64,000 nt of DNA from JABAAI01 sp965261955 (GTDB lineage Bacteria > Spirochaetota > Leptospiria > Leptospirales > Leptonemataceae), in NCBI GenBank assembly GCA_965261955.1, contig CBDHEM010000071.1, positions 310,001 through 374,000 of the forward strand. Reading direction: 5' to 3'. The position numbers were made by a program, and so were the translations under genes. This document shows, in pieces, positions 18,062 through 26,040 of the stretch (positions are counted from its first letter, which is position 1; each line of letters starts with the position of its first letter). The notes beneath the pieces are model-generated. The model did not search any database, was not told the origin of the DNA, and saw nothing but the letters and a program-made list of their open reading frames with translations.

Positions 18062-21000
18062 TTATTGCCCTAATTTAATCTTTTCTTCTTTCAATTTTTT
18101 GACTTCAGCTTTTGCCCTATTTAAAAAGTGATGAATAGGGACACGTTCTTCTTTGATTTCTTCGCTACTAGAAGACAATAAAATTCCCGGAATAACTCCC
18201 CCCGTCTGTACTTGTATGTAAGAATACATCAAGCCATTTTGTAAACTGAATCGCATTGCAGGTATTTCAAGGGTGCTTCGAATAAGAAGGCTCATGATTT
18301 CAGCTGGTATAAATAGTTGTGTAAGAAACCCACCAAACTCAGGGCTAATACGATGGACGCTTAATGTAGCATCTATTTTTTCTAGCATATTCTCCCCAAA
18401 GCTATCTATGCGAACTCTCAAGTTGGCACTTACGCTTCCATCATAGCTACTAAAAGAAGATGAGAAAAATGGCCTTAAATCTAACTCTTGAATCTTAATT
18501 TGCATGGCTGCGGACATTTTTTCTGGCCTTAGATCAAATAGATCTAAATAAATATTTTTCGCTTCAATACTTCCATTTCTTTTCCATTTATCTTTATTGG
18601 CTTGAGAGGAGAAATGAAAGTGATCAATTTTTAGATTAGGAATATAAAAAATATTATTTTGATGCTGTAGAATAGCCTCTAACCCATTATTCTTTCCACG
18701 AGGACGCCCAACGTAATGCCAACGTTGGCCCCTTTTATTTCGTTTCCCGCTAGGGTTATGGGAGCTCGTGATTCTTTCTACTCGGAGGTTATATTTTTGT
18801 TTTTCACGAATGGCATGTTGGTAATTATTTTGCGGATATTCTTCTTTTTTTCGTTTTAGCAAGGAAGATTTTACTAAATGCTGAATAGAAAAGTTATCCA
18901 AGCTTAGATTATGAATGGAGAAGGATTGGCAATCAGGATGAGCAAGGCTCTGGCAGTTGCCTTTGAAATATTCAAGATTTAAATCCTGTATTTCGAGATT
19001 AGCGTCTACTTCTTTGGGAGATAACGCAACGACCATATCCACTTTACCTTGTACAGATATATTTTCATGAACTCGAACAAATTTTTCACTATATACTTTC
19101 ATGTTTACATCCATGTGTATTTCCCATTTTTTTCCTTTTTCTAATTTACCAATAGCACTTACAGAAAGAATATCTTGTAAAGTATGGAGATCTATCTTAC
19201 GAAAAAGGATTTTATCTGCTGCAATTCCCAGATCTATATCAAATTTAAGATCATAAAGTCGCAATGCTGGTATAGTAAAAAAGCCATTTGATTTGATACT
19301 CAATTCTTGCTCTTCATTTTTCAAATGGAAAGATGGAAAAGAAACTGTGAGACCCTTTTTAGCACGATTAGTAAAATAAAGGCGATAAGGAGCGAGTACA
19401 TCTTTTAGGGGACTAGGAAGTGTGGGATAGAGTAACTCTCCATTCAAAGCTATAGATGTCTTTTTTATTTGATAACTCTGTTTTGCCTTTGTGAAAAGAA
19501 GATGAGCTTGTGAATGTAGTGCAACTAATCTTCTTCCTTCCTGACTTAATCCATCCACATGAATATTATCAACAACGACATCGACAGTGTCAATACCCGA
19601 ATCAAAAACCAGTTTCCCCTGAGCTTCCACTTTGGCATATATGGGATAAGATTGAGAAGCAAATACTTTATACGCAGCTTTTTGTATTCTAGAATTTAAA
19701 TTAAAATTAACATGGTGAAAATCAAGAGGTGAAGATAGTTTCAAATCCCCTTGGGCTATACCATTCATATAATTTTGACTGAAAAAACCTATGTTCCAAT
19801 CTCGTATTTTCAAGTGTGCCTGTACACCTTTTTTTAAAGATACATTAGCAAATCCTTGTACATATAAATCTTTATGATCCAATTCCAAACTAGAGATATT
19901 CAATTTACGAAAGATACCTAAAAACAATGGCTTTGTATTCTTTTCTTTTTCTTTTTGCTTTTCATTATCAAGAAGTGTTTGCGATGTTGTCGGTAATAGA
20001 AGCCCTAAGTCCAACAAGGCACTGATATCAAGGTCTAGGTTTTTGATTTGATGCTCCTTGTCTCCCATCCAAAAGAGAAAGCCATCAGAATGAATGATAG
20101 AATGAATTTTTAAGTTTTTAGTACCACCATAAATCGAAATTTTATCAAGCTCAATCACCCCATCAAAAAAACGTTTTTTTATTCCACCTATGATACTAAC
20201 AAGATTTCCGATTTCTTTTAGATCAATATGCCCTTTATTCATTTCTAATTGTATTGTTCGTTCCGGTAAAGTCATATGATTGATCGCAGTATTCACAAAT
20301 TTAAGCCAAACCTTTCTTTTATTTTTAAGTTCTAGCCTATTCAGAATAAGACGGTCATCTATAGCATTGTAGAAAATCTCATAAATTATTTGAAAGTCAA
20401 GTTTTGTTGGTGCACTCGTTTGGTTTCTTACTTTAAGTCCACTCAGGTCTAAAAATAAACGACTATGAAATTCCAACTCATTTATATTTTTTTCACGATA
20501 AATAAAAAACTTTGATGCAAGGTTACCTGTAAGGGAAGTTCGACTGAGAAAAGAGATACGGGAATCGCTCTGGGGATTTAAGCTAACTATAATAGTGTCA
20601 AACAACTTCAATATTTCCATATTCAAAGGAATAGCAGAAAAAGTAGAGCTAATCAAACCGAGATTAAAATGTATACCTTCTATCGCGAGCTGAATTGGCT
20701 GACTTTGTTTATAACTCTGGCTATATGTTTTTTGCTCTTTTTTATTTTTCCCATCAAGATCCATATAAAATGAAAAATTCTTTAAATCAATAGCGACATG
20801 AATACGTAAGGGAAAAAATGTTGGAATGATTTCTGGTATATTGATTTCATCATGTTCTTCATCAAATGGACCAAAAACAATTCCCCAATTCCAATAGCCC
20901 TTTTTCTTCTTAACATACAATCGACCATCCTCGATATGTAAACGTCGAATGCTCACTTCACCAGCAAGGAAAGCCGGTAGAAAAGTACTAAAGCGCATCC

Positions 21001-21289
21001 TCTTAAAATAAAAAATCTCTTCCTTTGTTTTTTTGATGACAAGTTTACAATCTTCAATTTCGAACCCGTAAAACAGGCTGGCTTTTTTTATTTTTAAACT
21101 TATTTTCCCATTTGTATATTCTTCAAATATATATCGTACAACTTTTTCAAGGTTACGTGGCAGTACAAAATATTGATAACTTAAACTAAGAATAGATAAA
21201 GGCAGAACAAAAGCTAGGATAATGTATGCTTGCCTAGGGTTCTTAGTTTGTGTAGGTGTTGTTTGTGGCATCTGAAAACTTACTTGCAT
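18062..21289 (-). CDS. AsmA-like envelope protein (YdbH-type)
   Basis: 1075 aa. One N-terminal transmembrane helix (~residues 21-42, AYIILAFVLPLSILSLSYQY) is followed by long beta-rich sequence. Near the start KISLKIKKASLFYGFEIEDCKL and SIRRLHIEDGRLYV match the repeated beta-strand pattern of AsmA/TamB-like proteins, which form lipid-conducting grooves spanning the periplasm. Near the C terminus DLFDLRPEKMSAAMQIKIQE and a conserved PAMRFSLQNGLMYSY segment recall AsmA-like C domains. The start overlaps the VOC gene by 47 nt. A later in-frame ATG (M7) is possible. It heads an apparent AsmA-YdbL-giant-lipoprotein module. Confidence 0.75.
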   Translation of the reverse strand: MQVSFQMPQTTPTQTKNPRQAYIILAFVLPLSILSLSYQYFVLPRNLEKVVRYIFEEYTNGKISLKIKKASLFYGFEIEDCKLVIKKTKEEIFYFKRMRFSTFLPAFLAGEVSIRRLHIEDGRLYVKKKKGYWNWGIVFGPFDEEHDEINIPEIIPTFFPLRIHVAIDLKNFSFYMDLDGKNKKEQKTYSQSYKQSQPIQLAIEGIHFNLGLISSTFSAIPLNMEILKLFDTIIVSLNPQSDSRISFLSRTSLTGNLASKFFIYREKNINELEFHSRLFLDLSGLKVRNQTSAPTKLDFQIIYEIFYNAIDDRLILNRLELKNKRKVWLKFVNTAINHMTLPERTIQLEMNKGHIDLKEIGNLVSIIGGIKKRFFDGVIELDKISIYGGTKNLKIHSIIHSDGFLFWMGDKEHQIKNLDLDISALLDLGLLLPTTSQTLLDNEKQKEKEKNTKPLFLGIFRKLNISSLELDHKDLYVQGFANVSLKKGVQAHLKIRDWNIGFFSQNYMNGIAQGDLKLSSPLDFHHVNFNLNSRIQKAAYKVFASQSYPIYAKVEAQGKLVFDSGIDTVDVVVDNIHVDGLSQEGRRLVALHSQAHLLFTKAKQSYQIKKTSIALNGELLYPTLPSPLKDVLAPYRLYFTNRAKKGLTVSFPSFHLKNEEQELSIKSNGFFTIPALRLYDLKFDIDLGIAADKILFRKIDLHTLQDILSVSAIGKLEKGKKWEIHMDVNMKVYSEKFVRVHENISVQGKVDMVVALSPKEVDANLEIQDLNLEYFKGNCQSLAHPDCQSFSIHNLSLDNFSIQHLVKSSLLKRKKEEYPQNNYQHAIREKQKYNLRVERITSSHNPSGKRNKRGQRWHYVGRPRGKNNGLEAILQHQNNIFYIPNLKIDHFHFSSQANKDKWKRNGSIEAKNIYLDLFDLRPEKMSAAMQIKIQELDLRPFFSSSFSSYDGSVSANLRVRIDSFGENMLEKIDATLSVHRISPEFGGFLTQLFIPAEIMSLLIRSTLEIPAMRFSLQNGLMYSYIQVQTGGVIPGILLSSSSEEIKEERVPIHHFLNRAKAEVKKLKEEKIKLGQ

Positions 21290-21740
21290 CTACAATCTCT
21301 TGAGGAGCCTGCACAAGCTCTAATAAAGTACCTTCACCACTAATGGGAAAGTACTCATTACCTTTGGGGTGAATAAAACAAACATTATGCCCAGTGGCTC
21401 CTTTGCGTATACCGCCAGGAGCGAAACGGACACCTTGTGCTTCTAAATAATTTACAGCTTCCACCAGCTTATCTACCCACAAACCTATATGATTCAGTGG
21501 TGGCACATCCACACGAGGTTTTTTTTCTGGATCTATAGGTTCCATAAGATCGAGCTCTACACGAAAGTGTCCCTTCCCTAGATGAAGAATATCTTCCTTT
21601 ACATTCTCAGCTTTACTTTCAAAAGTACTTTGAATTTTCAGACCTAAACAATCACACCACAGTCTTTCTAACTTCTTTTTATCTGAGTGACCAATCGCTA
21701 TCTGCTGGAGACCTAAAACACGAAAAGGAAGAAGACTCAT
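21243..21740 (-). CDS. VOC (glyoxalase/epimerase-like) family protein
   Basis: 165 aa with two VOC half-domains. The first has LGLQQIAIGHSDKKKLERLW...LGL, and the second has LNHIGLWVDKLVEAVNYLEAQGVRF, then NVCFIHPKGN and LLELVQAP, the metal-ligand pattern (His...Glu) of glyoxalase I and methylmalonyl-CoA epimerase. I chose the ATG at 21740, since the frame's TTG one codon earlier is less likely. First gene of the minus-strand envelope operon, and its 3' end is translationally overlapped by the AsmA-like gene. Substrate cannot be decided. The preceding ~300 bp (21741-22038) is the divergent control region with no recognisable element. Confidence 0.8.
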   Translation of the reverse strand: MSLLPFRVLGLQQIAIGHSDKKKLERLWCDCLGLKIQSTFESKAENVKEDILHLGKGHFRVELDLMEPIDPEKKPRVDVPPLNHIGLWVDKLVEAVNYLEAQGVRFAPGGIRKGATGHNVCFIHPKGNEYFPISGEGTLLELVQAPQEIVDASKFSDATNNTYTN

Positions 21741-22038
21741 CAATTGACTCTTTAATTATGAAAAAAAACAATGGTAAAGGAAAAATTGGTAACCACGGGA
21801 CCATAAGAAAATATCTATTTCATAAGGACAAGAAAAATAGCATACGAATAATGAGATCCTTTTGATTTCTTTCTTTTGGGTGGGTTTGTACAAATGTCTA
21901 ATAAAATAATTCAAATTCTAAACAAAAAAAGACTCTTTACATGCACCTGCAAAAATTTTGTGTAGCCTCATGGGCGTTCACTTTTTTATATGCGACTAAC
22001 TTTTTAGTTCTATTCAGCCATTCATAAATTCGAACTCA

Positions 22039-23016
22039 GTGGAGAAAAAAATAAAACTTGGGCTTGTTGGAGCTGGCCATATGGGCCAATACCATGTTAA
22101 GATAGCACTGTCTATAGATGACTATGAGTTGGTTGGCATCTATGATGATGATAACCAACGCTCAGAAAAAATAGCCAAAAGCTTTGATGTATTCGCCTTT
22201 CAAGGCCTTGATGAGCTACTGAGCCGAGTAGAGGCTGTTCTGATTGCGGTACCTACAGCTCTCCATTATGAAACGGCCCTACAAGCTCTTAGAGGGAATA
22301 AACATGTTCTTGTGGAAAAACCTATGACCGAAACAGTCGAGCAGGCACAAGAATTGGTGGCCCTTTCAGAAGAAAAAAAGTTGGTTTTTCAGGTTGGACA
22401 CGTGGAACGCTTTAATGGTGCTGTTTTAGAGTTAGGTCGCATTGTAAATGCTCCCTCGCTAATAGAAACCCGACGCCTAGCTCCTTTTAATAATCGCATC
22501 CAAGATGTAGGGGTCGTCTTAGATCTTATGATTCATGATATCGATATAGTCTTAAACCTAGTCAATAGCAAAATTGATTCTGTCCATGCGTGTGGAACAT
22601 CATGCCTTTCTCAACATGAAGACATAGCTGTAGCTACAATACAGTTCGAATCTGGTTGTGTCGCTAACTTTGTAGCTAGCCGTATGGCGCAAACAAAGGT
22701 ACGTAGCCTAAACATCACCCAAGAAAATTCCTATATTGTTTTGGATTTCTCCACTCAAGATATAGACATACACCGACGTTCTTCAAGTGCTTATCTCATG
22801 ACACGGGAAGAATTAAAATACAAACAGGAATCTTTTGTAGAAAGGATCGAAGTGCGACGAGACAACCCTTTAAAACAAGAACATGAGCATTTTATAGCTT
22901 GTATTCGTGGTTTTCAAAATCCTATTGTAGGTGGACAAGAGGAATTGCGTACGTTGAAAATCACAGGGGATATACTACAACATATTGGAAAAAAATTGAG
23001 TTTGAAACTAGGCTAA
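22039..23016 (+). CDS. Gfo/Idh/MocA-family NAD(P)-dependent oxidoreductase
   Basis: 325 aa from a GTG start. A Rossmann GLVGAGHMGQYH sits near the N terminus, IAVPTALHYETA follows, then VEKPMTET with the family EKP lysine, and DLMIHDIDIVL with the active-site His. The C-terminal half is the family's beta-sheet domain (VANFVASRM). Such enzymes oxidise or reduce sugars, inositols or biliverdin. The substrate is not evident, although UDP-sugar metabolism for lipid A or O-antigen is common for such genes in leptospires. It lies 42 bp upstream of miaB on the same strand. Confidence 0.85.
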   Translation: MEKKIKLGLVGAGHMGQYHVKIALSIDDYELVGIYDDDNQRSEKIAKSFDVFAFQGLDELLSRVEAVLIAVPTALHYETALQALRGNKHVLVEKPMTETVEQAQELVALSEEKKLVFQVGHVERFNGAVLELGRIVNAPSLIETRRLAPFNNRIQDVGVVLDLMIHDIDIVLNLVNSKIDSVHACGTSCLSQHEDIAVATIQFESGCVANFVASRMAQTKVRSLNITQENSYIVLDFSTQDIDIHRRSSSAYLMTREELKYKQESFVERIEVRRDNPLKQEHEHFIACIRGFQNPIVGGQEELRTLKITGDILQHIGKKLSLKLG

Positions 23017-23058
23017 TATTTTTATATATACTCAAAGATAGAAACAAAAAGGAAATAT

Positions 23059-24480
23059 GTGGAGACACTCTCTAAAAATATAATTTTATCCAGCCATATT
23101 ACAAAATCAAAAGAAAAAAAATTATATTTGGAAAGTTACGGCTGCCAAATGAATGAATATGATTCTGGCATCGTTCGTTCTATACTTTCAAAAGAAGGAT
23201 ATGGACAAGCAAATGTACCGGAGGAAGCAGAGCTGATTCTCCTCAATACTTGTGCCATACGAGAAAAAGCACAGGAACGTATTTACGGTCGCCTAGCCTC
23301 TTTTACTCCACTCAAAAAGAAGAACCCAAAATTACTCGTGGGTATATTAGGCTGTATGGCTCAAAATATGGGTGATGATCTTTTTTCCACTGGACTTCCT
23401 GTTGATTTTGCTATGGGTCCAGATAATTATCGCCAACTACCTACACTTTTAGAAAAAATAAAAAACAACCAAACATCGTCCTCCCACTCCCAATGGAACA
23501 TTACTCATTTGTCTCGCAGTGAAACTTATGAAGAACTACAACCAAAGGTCATTTCAGGGAAATTGGCGTTTGTCACTATTATGCGTGGCTGTGATAATTT
23601 TTGCTCTTTCTGCGTAGTGCCTTATACACGAGGAAGAGAACGCAGTCGCTCGCCAGAATCCATTGTTTCTGAAATTAATGCAATGATTCTGAGTGATAGT
23701 ATCTGTGAAGTCACACTTCTTGGACAAAATGTAAATTCTTATCACTATAAAAAAATATCTTTTTGCGAATTGATAAAAAAAATACTGGAAGAAACAAACA
23801 TACAACGTATAAGATTCACATCACCACACCCTCATGATTTCCCTGAAGAACTCTTACACCTTATGGCTCAGGAAGAACGCTTTTGCTCCCAAATACATTT
23901 GCCCTTGCAATCCGGTTCCTCTGCTGTCCTTCAACGTATGAAGCGCGATTACAATCGTAGGGAATATGAAAAACTTGTGTCACGCATTCGCGCCATTTTA
24001 CCAAAAGTGGGACTAAGCACAGATATCATTGTTGGCTTCTGTGGAGAAACGCAAGAAGAGTTTGAAGAAACGCTAGATGTTGTAGACAATGTGAGTTTTG
24101 ATATGGCCTACATGTTTTACTACTCAGAGAGAGAACATACCTCAGCCAAAAAACATCTTTGCGATGATGTAGCAAAAGAAGTGAAGTTACATAGGCTTAG
24201 TTTACTTATTGAAAAACAGCAAACTATGGCACGTAAAATCAATGAAGCACTAGTAGGAGAGACTTTTTCTGTACTTATTGAAGGACACAGTCGACGATCT
24301 CAAAAAGAATGGATGGGGCGAACAAGTACGGGCAAAAGTGTCGTTATTCAAGATTTTGCTTTCAAAAATTACAAAGAAAATAATCCAACTAATAATCAAA
24401 TCGGCCAAACATTACTTGTTCAAATAACATCTTGTAGCTCTGCAACACTCAAAGGTGTTCTGCTTTCCTCCTCCGAATAA
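23059..24480 (+). CDS. miaB: tRNA-2-methylthio-N6-dimethylallyladenosine synthase
   Basis: 473 aa. An N-terminal UPF0004 domain with cluster cysteines C29 (YGCQMN), C65 (LNTCAIRE) and C99 (LGCMAQ). A radical-SAM core has C178-xxx-C182-xx-C185 (CDNFCSFC) followed by VPYTRGRERSR, the MiaB signature. A C-terminal TRAM domain (~400-470) binds RNA. It methylthiolates i6A37 in tRNAs reading UNN codons. The GTG at 23059 has AAGGAA just upstream. An ATG two bases earlier is out of frame. Confidence 0.95.
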   Translation: METLSKNIILSSHITKSKEKKLYLESYGCQMNEYDSGIVRSILSKEGYGQANVPEEAELILLNTCAIREKAQERIYGRLASFTPLKKKNPKLLVGILGCMAQNMGDDLFSTGLPVDFAMGPDNYRQLPTLLEKIKNNQTSSSHSQWNITHLSRSETYEELQPKVISGKLAFVTIMRGCDNFCSFCVVPYTRGRERSRSPESIVSEINAMILSDSICEVTLLGQNVNSYHYKKISFCELIKKILEETNIQRIRFTSPHPHDFPEELLHLMAQEERFCSQIHLPLQSGSSAVLQRMKRDYNRREYEKLVSRIRAILPKVGLSTDIIVGFCGETQEEFEETLDVVDNVSFDMAYMFYYSEREHTSAKKHLCDDVAKEVKLHRLSLLIEKQQTMARKINEALVGETFSVLIEGHSRRSQKEWMGRTSTGKSVVIQDFAFKNYKENNPTNNQIGQTLLVQITSCSSATLKGVLLSSSE

Positions 24481-24487
24481 AAAAATA

Positions 24488-24505
24488 GCTCTATCTTTAT
24501 AGAGC
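24488..24505 (-). terminator. Hairpin terminator for the minus strand
   Basis: GCTCTAT (24488-24494), a CTTT loop, ATAGAGC (24499-24505). Read on the minus strand the stem is followed by a run of T, so it suits transcripts from the peroxiredoxin-like gene, about 270 nt downstream of that gene's stop. Confidence 0.5.
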
Positions 24506-24630
24506 CTCGTACACCCTTAAAATACGCAATCAGCTAGATAAAGTAAATCTTAATGTAATTCCTGCATTCTTAGCTTCTCCAGTGCTTCCATTCTGAATGG
24601 CAACACATCTGACTTTACACTCTATTTTCA

Positions 24631-24731
24631 TTAGAGAACTTGTTACAAAAAGTAAGAAAGACGGAAGTAGTGCCGTAAAACGCTGATTTAAAGCATTTTT
24701 TCACTTCCCCGCATTTCGCAACAGTACCCCC
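24631..24731 (+). repeat. MITE-like element copy 2
   Basis: About 100 bp, opposite orientation to copy 1: TTGTTACAAAAAGTAAGAAAG at the left, internal TGCCGTAAAACGCTGATTTA, right end CGCAACAGTACCCC. Just upstream, 24599-24625 carries a CAACACATCTGACTTTACAC motif also seen near 25512 and 59175, probably another element end. Confidence 0.65.
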
Positions 24732-24770
24732 TCAGAAGGAAAAAAAAGATGATGATAAGATTTCCTTATC

Positions 24771-25346
24771 CTATTTAGTCGGAGCAAAACTGACTTCTTT
24801 CATTTTTTTAATGGGGAAAGCAGCCAATTTACGGTAGTCGGGGCGGTCTGAAATTTTCTTATGATAATAGCTAGTTGCAATCTCTCCTTCATAGTAAAGG
24901 AAAATTCCAGGCATCTGTAGAGGATCACCCAAAATCGGGTCTATCTCATCATTATGAAGCCCCTCTTGTCCTGATCCAAAAAGCCAAATGCTAGGACTAA
25001 AAATACTCCTCGTTTCCCCTTGTTTTAGACCAAAAGCTTTATAAAGTTCTTTTTTAGGGGAAGCGATATGCAAAATATCTTTGAGATTATACAGATCAAA
25101 GACATCTTCTGCTTCTTCAATGGATGTCATATGCACAAAAACAAACTCTGCACCTTCCATTTGAATGTCAAGGTACTGCATCTTTAGATCAAGAAGAGTC
25201 CTGTGAGCAAAAGCACAGCCTAAATGTCGCAGAAAAACAAAAAGAAGAGGAAGCTGAAAACTCAAATCATAAATATTTTGCCCCTGAGTATAAGCAGGAT
25301 CTTTTAGTAGCTTATGAATCGTATCTATATTGTATCTTTTCACCAT
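24771..25346 (-). CDS. Peroxiredoxin-like (AhpC/TSA_2 type) protein with one cysteine
   Basis: 191 aa. The thioredoxin-fold core reads LPLLFVFLRHLGCAFAHRTL, with C44 at the end of the first strand, as in the AhpC/TSA_2 peroxiredoxin-like family. Relatives often have GCPFC here. This protein has GCAFA, so only one Cys of that pair remains. Later segments FVFVHMTSIEEAEDVFDLY and PGIFLYYEGEIATSYYH fit the fold's later strands. A thiol-dependent redox role is inferred. A hairpin terminator at 24488-24505 may end its transcript. Confidence 0.7.
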   Translation of the reverse strand: MVKRYNIDTIHKLLKDPAYTQGQNIYDLSFQLPLLFVFLRHLGCAFAHRTLLDLKMQYLDIQMEGAEFVFVHMTSIEEAEDVFDLYNLKDILHIASPKKELYKAFGLKQGETRSIFSPSIWLFGSGQEGLHNDEIDPILGDPLQMPGIFLYYEGEIATSYYHKKISDRPDYRKLAAFPIKKMKEVSFAPTK

Positions 25347-25530
25347 TTTCTCATAACCTGTTGGTTCTACAACAGACCCTCCTCATCAAGGCTTGCTTTT
25401 GACTCAAAAGCAAGAAAGCCCAAGAGACACTGTACGTATATCTACTAGAGTAATAAAGAACAAGTATTTTTTTCATGAAAATGATAAAAATATAGAACGC
25501 AATTTCCAAGTACAACATATCTGACTTTCA

Positions 25531-25580
25531 CTTCCTCCATAACTTAAAGTAGACTGTCTACTCTTTTGGGGGAAGGTCTA
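25531..25580 (-). mobile_element. IS3-family left-end remnant
   Basis: The reverse complement of this ~50 bp matches the left end of the IS3 derivative at 36201 (TGACCTTCCCCCAAAAGAGT, then ACTTTAAGTTATGGAGGAAG). Only the terminal inverted repeat and leader remain, with no transposase. Confidence 0.7.
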
Positions 25581-25965
25581 ACTCTATTCGCATTTAGAGC
25601 AATCGGAGAAAATTTATTAGATTTAGAAAATAAACGTTCACAAGGTTACAATTTCGAAAGAGTTAGAGAGACTTACTCGGAGGTCAGAAATACCTTGCTA
25701 ACGTAACTCAAAAAATAGCCATTCCGTATCGAAGTGGAGCCAATCAGATAAAAGCCAAAAAACATTACCGCCCATTATTTAAGGTTCACTTATACAATAT
25801 TTTCTGAAAGAATCTGATTTTATAAAAGTAAAACAAGAAGGCGTGAACAAGGCTCTCATGCAATTCTATCGTCGGCCAAGAAAATGTTTAGGATATTGAT
25901 CCCTGCTGAAGTCTTTTTTCGAGAAATAAGTAAGCAAAGTTTGTTACAGTTCGGACTTGCATCCA
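25581..25965 (+). pseudogene. Degraded element including an IS30-like transposase 3' end
   Basis: Fragments separated by frameshifts and stops. 25585-25692 reads LFAFRAIGENLLDLENKRSQ and onward, not identified. Near 25860-25890 QFYRRPRKCLGY resembles the NNRPRKCLGY hallmark close to the C terminus of IS30-family transposases. After a frameshift it continues PAEVFFREISKQSLLQFGLA. The same C-terminal piece occurs at 61609-61672. The rest of the 25347-26040 gap holds nothing else recognisable. Confidence 0.6.
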
Positions 25966-26040
25966 CATCTACCCACAAAAAAATAGGGATAAGCAACTGG
26001 TCGCCCATTCAAACTCAGCTCGTTACATGTCTTTTATTTT

